Assembly (NCBI GenBank): GCA_037367405.1
Contig: JAZKJV010010120.1
Location: 310,001 to 374,000, forward strand
From: Ottelia alismoides
Taxonomy: Eukaryota > Streptophyta > Magnoliopsida > Alismatales > Hydrocharitaceae
Direction: 5' to 3'
Length of the DNA: 64,000 nt
The position numbers and the translations under genes are program-made. Positions 10,138-21,463 of the stretch are shown one piece after another (positions within the stretch are counted from its first letter, which is position 1; each line of letters begins with the position of its first letter). The notes beneath the pieces were generated by a model. It was not told the DNA's origin, searched no databases, and saw nothing but the letters and a program-made list of their open reading frames with translations.

Positions 10138-11175
10138 CGACTGCGGTAGATGTTTCAGTTCTGGACAACTGGGAGGTGGTAGATCTAGCTTCTAATATGT
10201 TTGTGTGAAGGCGACCAGGTCTGCATGGGAGAACTCTCGCTCTGCATGAATCTCTGACAATGGGCGGCCTGCTAAATCATCAATGAACTGCAGTGGCTCG
10301 CACTCTGTCATGGCTGTTGGCTCAGAAGGAATCAGACAAGGCAAATAGTCATCGAAATCACCCCAATCAATGTATGAATCCGAGGGATCAGAAGAAGATG
10401 AACAAGATTGAAAATCATCAGCATCACTCGTCCCAACATTGTCAGCCTCAAGACTCTCACTACCATGATTTTTAGATATAGTGAATCTGTAGGCAAGGCG
10501 AGGGTCGGTGCTACAGGATCTGTCCAGTTAGATTCATCATCTGTCATCACAAAATCACACCCCTGGTGGATGTCTAGCTCTTCCTCGGTCATCTGCACGG
10601 CTTCGCTGGACTACTCCAAGCATTCAAGTTCTCTGTCTCTAGTTTCCTCGATCGTCTCTATTTGTATGATTTCGCCCTCTATGCGAAAACACACCTTCCC
10701 TCTATCATGATCAGTCACCGCCTTGGCTGTGGCCAAGAATGGGTGTCCAAGTTTGATGGGGGCATCAGTTACCGACTTAGGGATCTCCATGTCCAACACA
10801 ACGAAGTCTACGGGGAATTTCAGGCCCTGAATGGTAACGACCACGCCTTTCAAGAACCCCTTCAGCCTCTTAGTCGACCTATCAGCAAACTGAAGGGCTG
10901 TCCTGCTCCTAAGAAGAGGACCAAACTCCAATCGGTCGAGTAAGGCTGCCGGAAGAAGGTTAATTGAAGAGCCGCTGCCTAACAGAGTACGATCAAACTG
11001 CTGCTCTTGAATCTCACATCTGACATAGGGAGCTCCTGCATCTGGTCGCTTGGCTGACAGTTTGTTCTGAATAGTGCAACAAGTGGAATGAGTAAGCACA
11101 GGGATTTGATCTCTGTGGTTCCTCCTCTTCCTGCAGACTGTAGTCTTCTCTTTCAAGTTCTTTTTGAAGAGGGGG
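10138..11175 (-). pseudogene. A: protease and acidic linker to RT, broken
   Basis: 11156-10611 encodes a retropepsin-type aspartic protease domain: QQFDRTLL, then the active-site strand, SINLLPAALLDRLEFG, QFADRSTKR, FPVDFVVLDMEIP and the second conserved Gly-rich strand ILGHPFL-like (here IKLGHPFLATAK). The active-site Asp codon seen in B (LLDNGSS) is GGC here at 10977-10979, giving LLGSGSS, so the catalytic residue is lost. 10598-10332 continues as an acidic linker out of frame after an internal deletion relative to B. The upstream part of the protease linker is on the other side of B, at 29736-29830. Confidence 0.85.
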
Positions 11176-11180
11176 ATGTG
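11176..11180. repeat. Left target-site duplication of element B (ATGTG)
   Basis: ATGTG at 11176-11180 directly precedes the LTR start TGATAAAC; the same five bases follow the right LTR at 29731-29735. Uninterrupted sequence in B (near 21394, GGGGGATGTGCTCAAG) has one ATGTG, confirming a 5-bp duplication. Confidence 0.95.
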
Positions 11181-12567
11181 TGATAAACACAGAAATCACG
11201 GAGTCTGAAGTGGTGTCTCACACAAGGCAGAGACAACCGTCGCTGTGACGACTCGTAATGAACCCTGTATTAAATCAACAATTAACCCACACTGTTAATC
11301 AAGCAATAAGAAATAAATGTGAAGTTAAAATTTATTTTTAACTCTACATAAATGGTGTATAGGACAAGTATGCAGAGAGTTCGAACACAGGGAGCAAACA
11401 GGGTGGATCAACCAAATGTGTATGTGTGAGTGTGAAGTGTTGTCTACACTGTGCAATGCAAATATTTTTATGGGTTTTTAATTTTACATATTTATTTTTT
11501 TAATTTTTAATTTTTAATTTTGTATTTTGATTTTTTAATTTTCTGATTTTTATATTTTATTTTTTATATTTTTTCTTTTTTCAATATTGGAATATATAAG
11601 ATATATAATAAAAGAGGGGATCAAATATTTAGAAAAATATGGGAAAATAGTCAAAAATTCAGAAATAAAATCTTTTTGGTGTTTTTATAGTTTTTTCTGT
11701 TTTTGTGATTTTTGGGTATTTCTCAAATTGTTTTTGGTATTTTTAAAAGGTAAAATAAATGAAAACAGTGAGTGAGCTACTGGCTGTGAGTAAAACTATG
11801 AATGAAAAATATCAAACAACCATCAAAATTTTTCAAACCAATTTTAAAACAAAGATAATAAAAAGAGGAAACTACAGAACTTGAGCCCTTGCAATTTTTA
11901 GAGTTTTCTAGAATTTTTTATAATTTTTTGAAGTTTTTAGGTATTTTCTAATTTTTAAGGTTTTTCTTATGAGATTTTTAGTTATTTTTGGATTGACACT
12001 AAAATAGGTTAAAGTAGACATTAGGTACTTTTTTTGGAATTTTTCGAGGTATTTTGATATCTTTTTGGTATTTTCTAAGCTAGACAGTACTGAAATGGCA
12101 AGTTTTTTATTTTTAATAAATATGAAAATGCAATAAAATCAAAAGCTAAAAATATGGCGTGAAAGTGCAAGTGAACAGGAGCTTAACTTAATTTTTGTGG
12201 AATTTTTCAAGTTAAAATTATGCCTTAAATAAATCAGACAAGCTCACTAAAATGTCACTGCCTAGCAGGGGTATATATGCAAATACACAGAAGTCTAGGG
12301 GCATACAAGCAATTTTCCACAAAATATAACACTTAATATTTAATTTTATGGATCAAATACAAATAAGCAGACCCGTAGGGGTATCGGCGTAAAATGTCCA
12401 CCAGGGCGCGTGACTTGCACGCGCCTAGGAGGGACCTAACTGTAATATCAAAATCCCCCGGGGGCTTACATGCAATATTCCCAAAAGTTTAACATTTAAA
12501 CTACAATTTCTGGTACTAAAACGAAATAACCAAAGGGCCGAGGGGTCCTCTGCAAAATGCCAACACT

Positions 12568-12598
12568 TCACGTGAACAGGTCACGTGAGGTGACGTGG
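12568..12598. promoter_or_regulatory. G-box cluster in the B LTR
   Basis: TCACGTGA at 12568-12575 and 12581-12588, then TGACGTGG. These are ACGT-core sites bound by plant bZIP and bHLH factors. Same cluster in the B right LTR (27338-27369) and in A (35710-35741, first site altered to TCATGTGA). Confidence 0.6.
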
Positions 12599-13165
12599 CC
12601 GAGGACCTTTGTGCAAATATGGAAAGTTTGAGGGCCTACTTGCAAATTTTACAAAAATTTTAAACTACCAAGGAAAGTTTCAAGACTAAAATGAAATTAC
12701 AAAAGTCGCGAGGGTATACTTGCAAAATTCCCTCGCAAAGGAGATCGAACGACTGATAGTCTTCACTTGGACACGTGGCGTGACCTCCTTGCTCGATGAC
12801 GCTTCGGCCGGGACAGCTATGATTAGATCCTCGCGAGAAGATCCGACGGTGGAGGCCGGGCTCGATCCAACGACTGTTGTGCGAACTGGAGGGCGCTCCT
12901 CGATCCGACGGTGTAGACGCACGGAGGAAGAACAAGGAAGAACACCGGCGAGGCGATCTTCCTCGCTCTAGATCTCTGCACTCCGACGAGCTTCGGGCTT
13001 CAAAATGGGGATGCGGCCTCCTAAGGTCGTCCTCTAGCTCCTGAGGGCTTCAAAAAGCCTCGGTGATGGCCGAGGTGCTCGCGGGATGGTGGCGGAGCTG
13101 GGGGGCTTCGCGAACTCCGGCGAGTCTCCAAAATCGCCTCCAGGTGCGAGTCAACGCTCTTTGAC

Positions 13166-13413
13166 CTGCAAAAATGGTTAGAAGGTCCAGGGCAAACTGC
13201 CTGGACCTCGCAATGGCGGAGATGTAGCGTGGAATGGTGGCTGGGAGTACGGCCGGAGGTGCACTCCGGCGAGGATGATCAATCGGGCGATTCACGCGAT
13301 GGATTTCAAAATTTCTAGAGGGGTTTTAATCCTACGACTAAGACTAAGCTAATGCATGAAAAATTAGAAGGGGAGATGGCTTCCTCGACGGTGTAGACCG
13401 GAGGGAAGGGTAC
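13166..13413 (-). other. B left LTR: candidate leader intron
   Basis: Sense strand: donor GAG|GTACCC at 13413, acceptor TTTTTGCAG|GTCAA at 13166, length 248 nt, downstream of a TATA-like AATATATG (about 13580). A, C and D have comparable donor/acceptor pairs in the same LTR position. Inference only; no transcript is available. Confidence 0.45.
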
Positions 13414-13803
13414 CTCAACCGCTGGATTTGGGGGAGGTGGTGGAGACGCCTCCGACTTCCTCTGCCCAGGCTGAATGCACGCCGCTGGAGCTGTCACCTC
13501 CAGGAAGGCTTGGAGCACGAGCGGAGCGAGGAAGGGTGGACCGAAGGTGTTCGAATTCAAATCGAAAGTCGGGTGCCTCATATATTTGGTTTGACCCCAT
13601 GACTGGAGAGGCTCCTAGATCGATGAATATTTTTACAAATCTTGGGTCCAAAAGCCAATGTTAGTCATGGGCGAGCTAGAGGGATGATCGAGGAACGTAT
13701 TTGCAGAAGGAATCATCCTCAAAGGATGAAAGATGAGGCCTCAAAAAATCCGCAAAGGCGGAGCAAAAACGAGGCTGCCAGAGTCCACAGGGGTCTAGGA
13801 CAC

Positions 13804-13861
13804 CTAGTTGACCAGGGTCAACTAGGGTTTGCGCCTGGTTGGTCCACGTGGACCAACAAGG
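13804..13861. promoter_or_regulatory. B left LTR: W-box palindrome plus G-box palindrome
   Basis: CTAGTTGACC-AG-GGTCAACTAG (13804-13825) is a perfect inverted repeat with two TTGACC W-box cores. It is followed at 13834-13861 by a near-perfect palindrome centred on CCACGTGG (a G-box). Candidate WRKY and bZIP/bHLH sites. Confidence 0.6.
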
Positions 13862-14999
13862 AAAAACCCTGATTAAAACTATTATTAATTCGTTTAAAAA
13901 TAGAAGAAGGCCGAATTAAATTATGATTATCAAATAAAAAATATTTGTTATTTTATGTAGTATTTTATTATGATTTTTAATTATTTTTATGATATATAAT
14001 TTTATAAGTTTCCTTTTATGCCCTTTATAGGTATAATACCTATATATTTTAGTCTTTTATTTTTATTCTGTGTATTTTAATTTTATTATTTTTGTTTCTT
14101 ATTTTATAAAATTATAAAATACTTTTATACACTTAACTATATTTTTATTTTTAATTTTCTGAATTATTTTGTATATTTAATAAAATAAAAGTATGGGTTT
14201 TATAGGTATACATATATGTATTGTTTCTATGTATCTAATATACAAGTATTTTTATTTTGTATTTGATTTAGATTTTTATTCTGATTTTAATGTACATAAT
14301 TATTATAAATAATATTTACAAAATTATAAAAATATAAAATTATAAAGATAATGAATAAATAATAAATGGAATATTTTAATCAGTACAACTGTACAATGTG
14401 GGTCCAAAACTCAACTTTCAAACCGTAGCTCCGCCAAATGCGAGACCACCATCATTAAATAGATTATTTTATTCTATATACAATTAGAGTTTGATGCATT
14501 CGGAGTTTTCAATTGTGAGATACAGGTTTGGGAAGTTGGGAATTTGGATTTTTATTCAGACCATAACTTTTTATATGTACATTATTTTTCAGTGAAATCA
14601 ATTTTGTAATTTTCTTTATTTATTTATCTACAACTCATGTACAAAGTTTCTTTATTTGATGTATAAAAAGTGGAACCAAAAATAGGTCCCAAAATGAATA
14701 AAGAATGGATAAAATGAACAAGTATTTAACCCTTATCTCCCCCTACTTTATTCCTTGTCGACCTATTCATCAAGATGCTTAGGTCTCTGGGTTTTGGGTC
14801 ATAAAGTATTTACAATATTTTATTCTATTTCTTTTCTTTATTTATTCTATAATTTTGGCTTTAATTACAGTATTTTATACACCATTCACATGCACATGCA
14901 TGAATGCTAATATGCTCTATTTAATGCTATTGACAGGCATTTGCTAGGGTTTTTGAGGCCAAAATGATAGAATAAAGATGATGAAATGTGGCTTCATCA

Positions 15000-15013
15000 T
15001 CCCCCTATACTTT
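15000..15013 (-). promoter_or_regulatory. B: polypurine tract
   Basis: Sense strand AAAGTATAGGGGGA abuts the LTR start TGATGAAGCC. It primes plus-strand DNA synthesis during reverse transcription. Confidence 0.9.
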
Positions 15014-16872
15014 ACCTTTGCTAATCCCTAGCAAACACTTATGCAATAAGTGCAAAAAGAAAAAGAAAGAAAAGAAAAAGAAGAACTTGGATTTTATTTG
15101 ATTATCAAACTTGTCTTCACAAAATCAAAGTTTGGAACTTAAATCGGACCTTTGAATTTTAGTGCGGGCAGAACCTTAATGAGAATCGTGTTTGAAATCC
15201 AACAATCCTTGAGAATCCCAAAACTCTGCTCAAGTCTCCTCAATAGCCAGGTCAGAAATACTTCAACTCATACGCAAACTCTTACGACTATGAGTCTGAC
15301 TCGTACAGTGTAAGTGATAGTGGCTTTCCCCAATTAGAATGACAAAGAGACTGACATCTCCAGTATGACAACCCAATGATCCCCAATCCACTAACTCCAT
15401 CCTCGAGGAGCGGGGTATTCCCTTCTAAGTTCAAGTGGCAACCAGCTCAAGAGGAGGGGGTGAAGAGAAGAATGGACGGTAGCCAGTGTAGCTACCTATC
15501 CTGGGATGCAAGACCAGTGTAGTCAAGTCATCCTGCTGCAGGCTCACATATTTGACTTTAGAACTCAAGCTTGCTTATTAACTTTACAACATTTGTACAT
15601 ACTTTGCAGGCTTTTTATTTTTGTACATGCTTGAACATTTTTTTCGAAATACTATTCACAGCAGCATTTACATAAGGAGTTTTTCCTCTTGAGCTAGTAG
15701 ACTATCCCTCTTTTGAAGCTTTATTGCAACCCACAGCATCCTGTCTTTAGACTTCCTTATCACTGGACGGGTTGGGCTGCACTTCCCTCCCTAGAGGAGG
15801 ACAAATGTTTCCACTTGTATGCGTCTCATACCGGCAAATCCAATCCCCTCACCACTCCAACTGAGTTGAGCCATGTGAAAGGTGCAGGTGTCCAAGTTAG
15901 GTCATTATCAACAAGAGTCGTGTGTGTGCTCCGAAATACTCTACTTAGGCAGTCAAGAATCCATTGAACCAAGTCCCGTGATCCTCAAAGAATTAAGTCA
16001 ACTAGACCTGAAGTACCTCAAACCCAGTTCCTATAAGATTCCTGTTATTAGGTAGATTTTAAGGTCCAATCAAGCTCCAATCTCCAGAGTTTACTTAGAC
16101 TTGTTCAATTATCAAACTCAATCCGAAAAATGCTAATGCTATGCAATGCAGAAAATATTTTTGTGATGCAATTTTCAAAGATTTTGAACTTTTTATGGAT
16201 TTTTGAAAAGATGATGATGATGCATATGCATTTTTTTGTATTTTTCAAAGTGATTTTTCAAATTTTTTTGGATTTTAATTTTGCAAATGTTTTTGGGATT
16301 TTTGAAAACAAAAAGATTTTGGCTAAAAGCTGGGTGAAAATATGTACACGGGAGTGCTTCTTATATAAACAAGAAGTGGATTTTAAGAATTTCCAAGGGT
16401 AAGTGATCAATTTTATAAGTACATAGTGGATTTTGGTGAGATGATCATATATTCCTCAAACTTATTTGACACAAGCTTTTCAAACAATCTTTGAAAACTG
16501 TAGTCCAAAATAGTTTTTACAAACAGTTTACAAACATGTACACACATTTGAAAATCATTTTACAAAGATTTTCCAAACAGTATAGGTAGATTTTTCAAAA
16601 TATTTTTGCAACCATTTTTAAAACCATTTGCAAATCATTTTTCAAAATAAATTTTTACACAGGATGAAAACATGTAACAAAACATTTTCAAAATAGTTTT
16701 TCAATAAATGTTTACAAAGATTTTCAAACTATTTTTCAAACATTTCGCAAAAAACATTTTCACCTGATTTATTAATCCGTATCTACAGAAAGAATTTGAG
16801 GAACAAAACACCTTTTTATTAAGGTTTTTAATGAATTTTAAAGAATTATTGGCCATATTATTAAAAAAATAC
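15014..16872 (-). other. B: 3' noncoding region
   Basis: No ORF of note. Contains blocks shared with C and D (CTCGAGGAGCGGGGTATTCC at about 15411-15430, then CTTCTAAGTTCAAG) and with A, C and D (15672-15750), and a CCAGTGTAG motif twice (15484-15525). 16110-16800 is A/T-rich with many TTTTCAAA words, as in A. Confidence 0.8.
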
Positions 16873-17268
16873 GAAAGTACGAGTTATAGCTAAAGTATAT
16901 ACGCAGTATATACGACCCCCCTATACTTAGCTTGAGCTATGTCCTCATAGATCGGAGAGAAAAGAGAAGACATAACTCGTACTAAGTATAGACAAGTCTA
17001 AAGAATAAATGAATGAACCAACAAGAAGTTGACCGCCCCCCCTATACATAGGATCAAATAATCCTAAGTATAGCAGACTGTACACAATGCAGGGAGGGTC
17101 AAGGGTGGGAATGAACAGAAAGTACTCAGATTGTCTCCCCCTATACTTAGGGTAAAATATCCCTAAGTATAGACAAGAAGAGGAGACAATGGAGAGGATC
17201 GAAAAGAATAGAAGAAACTCGGGGTGCACACCCCCCTATATTTAGGACAAAGTACGTCCTAAGTATGG
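16873..17268 (-). other. B: hairpin array with polypurine-tract copies
   Basis: Hairpin 1 arms 16921-16930/16982-16991; hairpin 2 17042-17054/17061-17073 (one mismatch); hairpin 3 17141-17152/17161-17172, perfect 12 bp with loop TAAAATAT; hairpin 4 about 17241-17248/17256-17263. Same order and spacing as in A. Confidence 0.85.
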
Positions 17269-17455
17269 AAAACTGTCTACAAGGATGGCACCTTTTTGAT
17301 AGATAAAGAAAATAGAAAAGGAAAAGAAGAAAAGAAGAAAAGAAGAAAATAAATCAATAGATGAAAGAGTGATATGAACAGATGGATCTGTACAGCGGAA
17401 GATGGAATTGATCACCATGTATGAGATGCAGATGATATGAGTCAAAGAACACATC

Positions 17456-18777
17456 TCATACTAGAAGAATGCGGGCAACATCAATGGTCGGCAAATCATG
17501 ATCTAGATATAGCTTCAGGCATTGACCATTGACGCGGAAGGTAGAGGAAGATGACGGATTGGATATGTCAATACTGCCATTGTCATGTACCTTCCTGGCC
17601 ACATATGGACCTTTCCACTTGCTCTGTAATTTCCCTGGAAATAATTTCAGCCTGGAATCAAACAACCATACCCTCTGATCTAGCTCAAACTGTTTATGGC
17701 TGATATGAGAATCATGCCATGTTTTCACTTTCTCCTTGTACTGTAGGCTGTTAGAAAAGGCTGTATCTCTCAGTTCCTCCAGGGCTGCCAACTCTGCCCA
17801 TCTCTGTTCTCCTATACTCTTGGGATCTAACAGTAACTCAGTGACTGTCCAAAAGGATTTGTGCTTGATTTCCACTGGAAAATGGCACGGCTTGCCATAG
17901 ACGAGATGAAAGGGAGATGTCCCCAATGGATTCTTGAAGGAAGTCCGATAGGCCCACAAGACCGAGTCCAAAAGTTGTGACCAATCCTTTCGGTCTGGGC
18001 GAACAACTTTCTGCAAGATAGTTTTTATCTCCCGGTTCGATACTTCGGCAAGACCATTAGTCTGAGGGTGATACGGTATGGCAACCCGATGGTCAATGCC
18101 GAACTCGTCTGCAAGGGCCCTAACCTTGTCATTGATGAAATGCGACCCCCCGTCTGAAATCAAGACTCTAGGTACCCCGAACTGTGAAATGATTTTTTCC
18201 TCAAGAATTTGCATACGGTTTTAGCATCTGCAGCTCGGGCGGGGATAGCCTCAACCCATCGGCTGACATAATCCACAGCGAGAAAAATATGCTCGAATCC
18301 CTGACTCTTAGGAAATGGGCCCATGAAATCAATCCCCCATGCATCAAAAACCTCACAAAAGTGAATGGGTTGCATGGGCATCATGTCTCTCTGTCCGCAT
18401 GTTCCCATCTTCTGACAGTCAGTACATCTCTTCACGAACTCATCAGAATCCTTGAAGAGAGTAGGCCACCATAGGCCGGATTGAAGCACCTTCTGTGATG
18501 TCCTCTTTCCAGAATGATGTCCTCCTGCCTCAAGATTGTGGCAGTAGGTGAGGACGCTATGCTTCTCTTCTTGAGGAATGCACCTCCTCCAGATGTTGTC
18601 CCCTCCTTCATGATAAAGGACAGGATCCTCCCAATGGTAAAACTTGGCCTTCGCCAGGAAGGTCTCGAGTTTCTGCCTGGGCCAACCTTGTGGGACCGTT
18701 TTGGTGACAAGATAGTTCACAATGTCGGCATACCACAGGAGTGAGGTGATAGCCAAGATCGCCTCATCTGGAAATGT
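17456..18777 (-). pseudogene. B: broken integrase
   Basis: Upstream piece: from ETFPDEAILAITSLLWYAD through the zinc-binding segment (HSVLTYCHNLEAGGHH, CTDCQKMG) and core WGIDFMGPFP to KTVCKFLRKK. There a one-base loss near 18190 relative to A shifts the frame. Downstream piece (18214-17456): LISDGGSHF, NGLAEVSNRE, C-terminal domain to DVARILLV. No other stop is seen in the piece. Integrates cDNA in working relatives. Confidence 0.9.
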
Positions 18778-20331
18778 CTCTGTGATAGGTGCGCTGGGCT
18801 CAGATTCCTCAAGATTCTCCAATCTGGAGAGTTGCTTCGCTACCACATTCTTTACTCCAAGCTTATCCTTAATCTCAATATCAAACTCCTGGAGCAGAAG
18901 GATCCATCTGGTAAGGCGTGCTTTGGCATCCTTCTTGGCCATTAAGTACCGGATGGCGGTGTGATCTGTGTAAATTGTTACTCTAGATCCGAGAATATAA
19001 GATCGATACTTATCCAAAGCGAAGACTACGACCAACGTCTCTTTTTCAGTCACAGTGTAATTCCGCTGAGCGGCATCCAACGTCCGGCTGGTGTAGTGAA
19101 TGGCAAACGCAATCCATCCCTCCTCTGTCCAAGGACAACCCCAACGGTGAAATCTAAAGCATCTGTTATGATCTTGAATGGGAGACACCAATCGGGTGGC
19201 TGAAGGACAGGAGTTGAAACAACCATATCTTTGAGAGTCTTAAGACGCGAGACACTTATCATTGACAATGAACTCGGTGTCTTTCGTAAGCAGATCAGTA
19301 AGAGATCGGGCAATACGACTGAAGTCCTGAATGAACCGTCAGTAGAAACCGACATGCCCCAGAAAAGACCGCAACTGACGTAAATTGGATGGTGGATTGA
19401 GTTTTCTAATGATATCCACCTTGGCCGAATCGACCTCCATGCCCCTGTTGGAGACGATATGACCAAGGACCATCCCCTGAGTCACCATGAAGTGACTCTT
19501 CTCCCAAGACAAGACGAGATTGACCTCAATGCAGCGCTGAAGCACACGATCTAGGCAGTCAAGACAAGCATTGAACCCGTCACCATAGACCGAGAAGTCA
19601 TCCATGAAGACCTCTAAATAGTCACCCACCATGTCCGAGAATATGGACAACATGCACCTTTGTAATGTCGCGGGAGCGTTGCATAGACCAAAGGGCATCC
19701 GTCTGAAAGCATAAGTCCCAAATGGACAGGTGAATGTCGTTTTCTCCTGGTCTTCGGGCACAATGAACACTTGATTGTATCCGGAGTACCCGTCAAGAAA
19801 GAAGTAATGACTCTTCCCAGCTAGCTGCTCGATAATCTGATCAATGAATGGCAGCGGGAAGTGATCCTTCTTGGTGGCCTCATTCAATCGTCTGTAGTCC
19901 ACACAGACCTTCCAAGAAGTGGGTACTCGGGTAGCGATCTCCTCTCCGGACTCATTGACAACTGTAGTGATGCCCATCTTCTTGGGCACCACATGTAACG
20001 GACTAACCCATTTAGAGTCGGAGAAGGGGTAGATAAAATCGGTACTCCATCACTTCGAAATTTCTTTCATGACTACGTCTCGAAGATTCGGGTTCAGCCG
20101 TCGCTGGAACTCACGCGATGGCCTAGCGTCACTCTCAAGATAGATGTGATGGGAGCACAGAGCCGGACTAATCCCCTGGAGATCGGCTATACTCCAACCT
20201 ATTGCCTTGCGATTTCTTTCAAGAACCTCCATCAGACGAGATTCTTGCTCTCCAATCAAACCTGCTAAGATAATGACTGGGTGCATATCAGGCTCACCCG
20301 CAAGGAATCTATACTTCAACGACTGCGGCAG
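18778..20331 (-). pseudogene. B: broken reverse transcriptase and RNase H
   Basis: N-terminal RT (ELKPLPQSLKYRFLAGEPD, AIGWSIADLQ) ends at a TGA at 20050-20052 (A reads TGG). RT core 19992-19339 has VCVDYRRLNEATKKDHFPLP, FFLDGYSGYNQ, FRRMPFGLCNAPA and catalytic FMDDFSVYG. It stops at TGA 19339-19341 where A has CGA. The connection region and start of RNase H (19340-19120) are frameshifted by small losses. RNase H resumes ([28 protein letters not shown]) in the frame that runs into integrase. Confidence 0.9.
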
Positions 20332-21463
20332 AGGTTTCAGTTCTGGACAACTGGAAGGTGGCAGATCTGGCTTCTGATATGTCTGTGTGAAGGCGACCAG
20401 GTCTGCATGGGAGAACTCTCGCTCTGCATGAATCTCTGACAAAGGACGGCATGCTGAATCATCAATGAACTGCACTGGCTCGCACTCTGTTGTGGCTGTT
20501 GGCTCAGAAGGAATCAAACAAGGCAAATAGTCATCAAAATAATCCCAATCAATGTCTGAATCCGAGGGATCAGAAGAAGATGAACAAGATTGAAAATCAT
20601 CAGCACCACTCGTCCCAACATTGTCAGCCTCAGGTGTATCCTCATCCAGGAGTGTGCTCTCCAGGCTCTCGACTGCCATAAGCTTTAGATATAGTGAGTG
20701 AATCTGTAGGCAAGGCGAGGGTCGGTGCTACAAGATCTGTCCAGTTAGATTCATCATCTGTCATCACAAAATCACACTCCTGGTGGATGTCTAGCTCTTC
20801 CTCTGTCATCTGCACGGCTTTGTTGGACTGCTCTGAGCATTCAAGTTCTCTGGCTCTGGTTTCCTCGATCGTCTCTATTTGAATGGTTTCGCCCTCTACG
20901 CGAAAACACACCTTCCCACTATCATGATCGGTCACCGCCTTGGCTGTAGCCAAGAATGGATGTCCGAGTATGATGGGGGCATCGGTTACCGACTCAGGGA
21001 TCTCCATGTCCAACACAACGAAGTCCACGGGGAATTTCAGGCCCTGAATGGTAACGACCACGTCTTTCAATAACCCCTTCGGCCTCTTAGTCGTCCTATC
21101 GGCAAACTGAAGGACTGTCCTGCTCCTAAGAAGAGGACCAAACTCGAATTGGTCGAGTAAGGCTGCCGGAAGAAGGTTAATTGAAGAGCCGTTGTCTAAC
21201 AGAGTACGATCAAATTGCTGCTCTTGAATCTCTCATCTGACATAGGGAGCTCCTGCATCTGGTCGCTTGGCTGGCAGTTTGTTCTGAATAGTGCAACAAG
21301 TGGAATGAGTGAGCACATGGATTTGATCTCTGTGGTTCCTCCTCTTCCTGCGGACTGTAGTTTTCTCCTTCAAGTTCTTTTTGAAGAGGGGGATGTGCTC
21401 AAGTGCTTCTTGTAGAGTCAGCTGAATATGGAACCTGTCTATCATCTGATTACTGAACTCTAC
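20332..21463 (-). pseudogene. B: broken protease and acidic linker
   Basis: The aspartic protease keeps the active-site strand LLDNGSSINLL and FPVDFVVLDMEIP. It is preceded in the same frame by a TGA (about 21236) where A has TGT. A GTGA duplication near 20690 shifts the frame between the protease and the acidic linker (SSSSDPSDSDIDWDYFDDY). The linker leads into RT. The Asn after the catalytic Asp (DNGSS rather than DTGSS/DLGAS) is also seen in D, so it is a lineage feature. Confidence 0.85.

Larger units (their letters stand above)
11181..14999 (-). repeat. B: 3' LTR
   Basis: Starts TGATAAACAC and ends GGCTTCATCA on the plus strand (terminal TGATGA/TCATCA inverted repeat), 3819 bp. A/T-rich parts at 11450-12300 and 13870-14980 flank a GC-rich middle (about 12540-13860). 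Inside: a G-box cluster (12568-12598), GATCCRACGG motifs (12745-12910), a candidate intron (13166-13413), a TATA-like site (about 13580), and W-box and G-box palindromes (13804-13861). ORFs inside are not conserved and are not called. Confidence 0.95.

Noticed and set aside
11450..12060. Microsatellite or matrix-attachment region in the A/T-rich LTR part
   Set aside because: A/T-rich with degenerate TTTTAATTTTT words but no clean period; no firm evidence for attachment function.
15014..16110. Env-like ORF expected in some Athila elements
   Set aside because: Frames are closed in A, B, C and D at different places and no signal peptide or membrane segment is seen; the conserved blocks do not follow a codon pattern.
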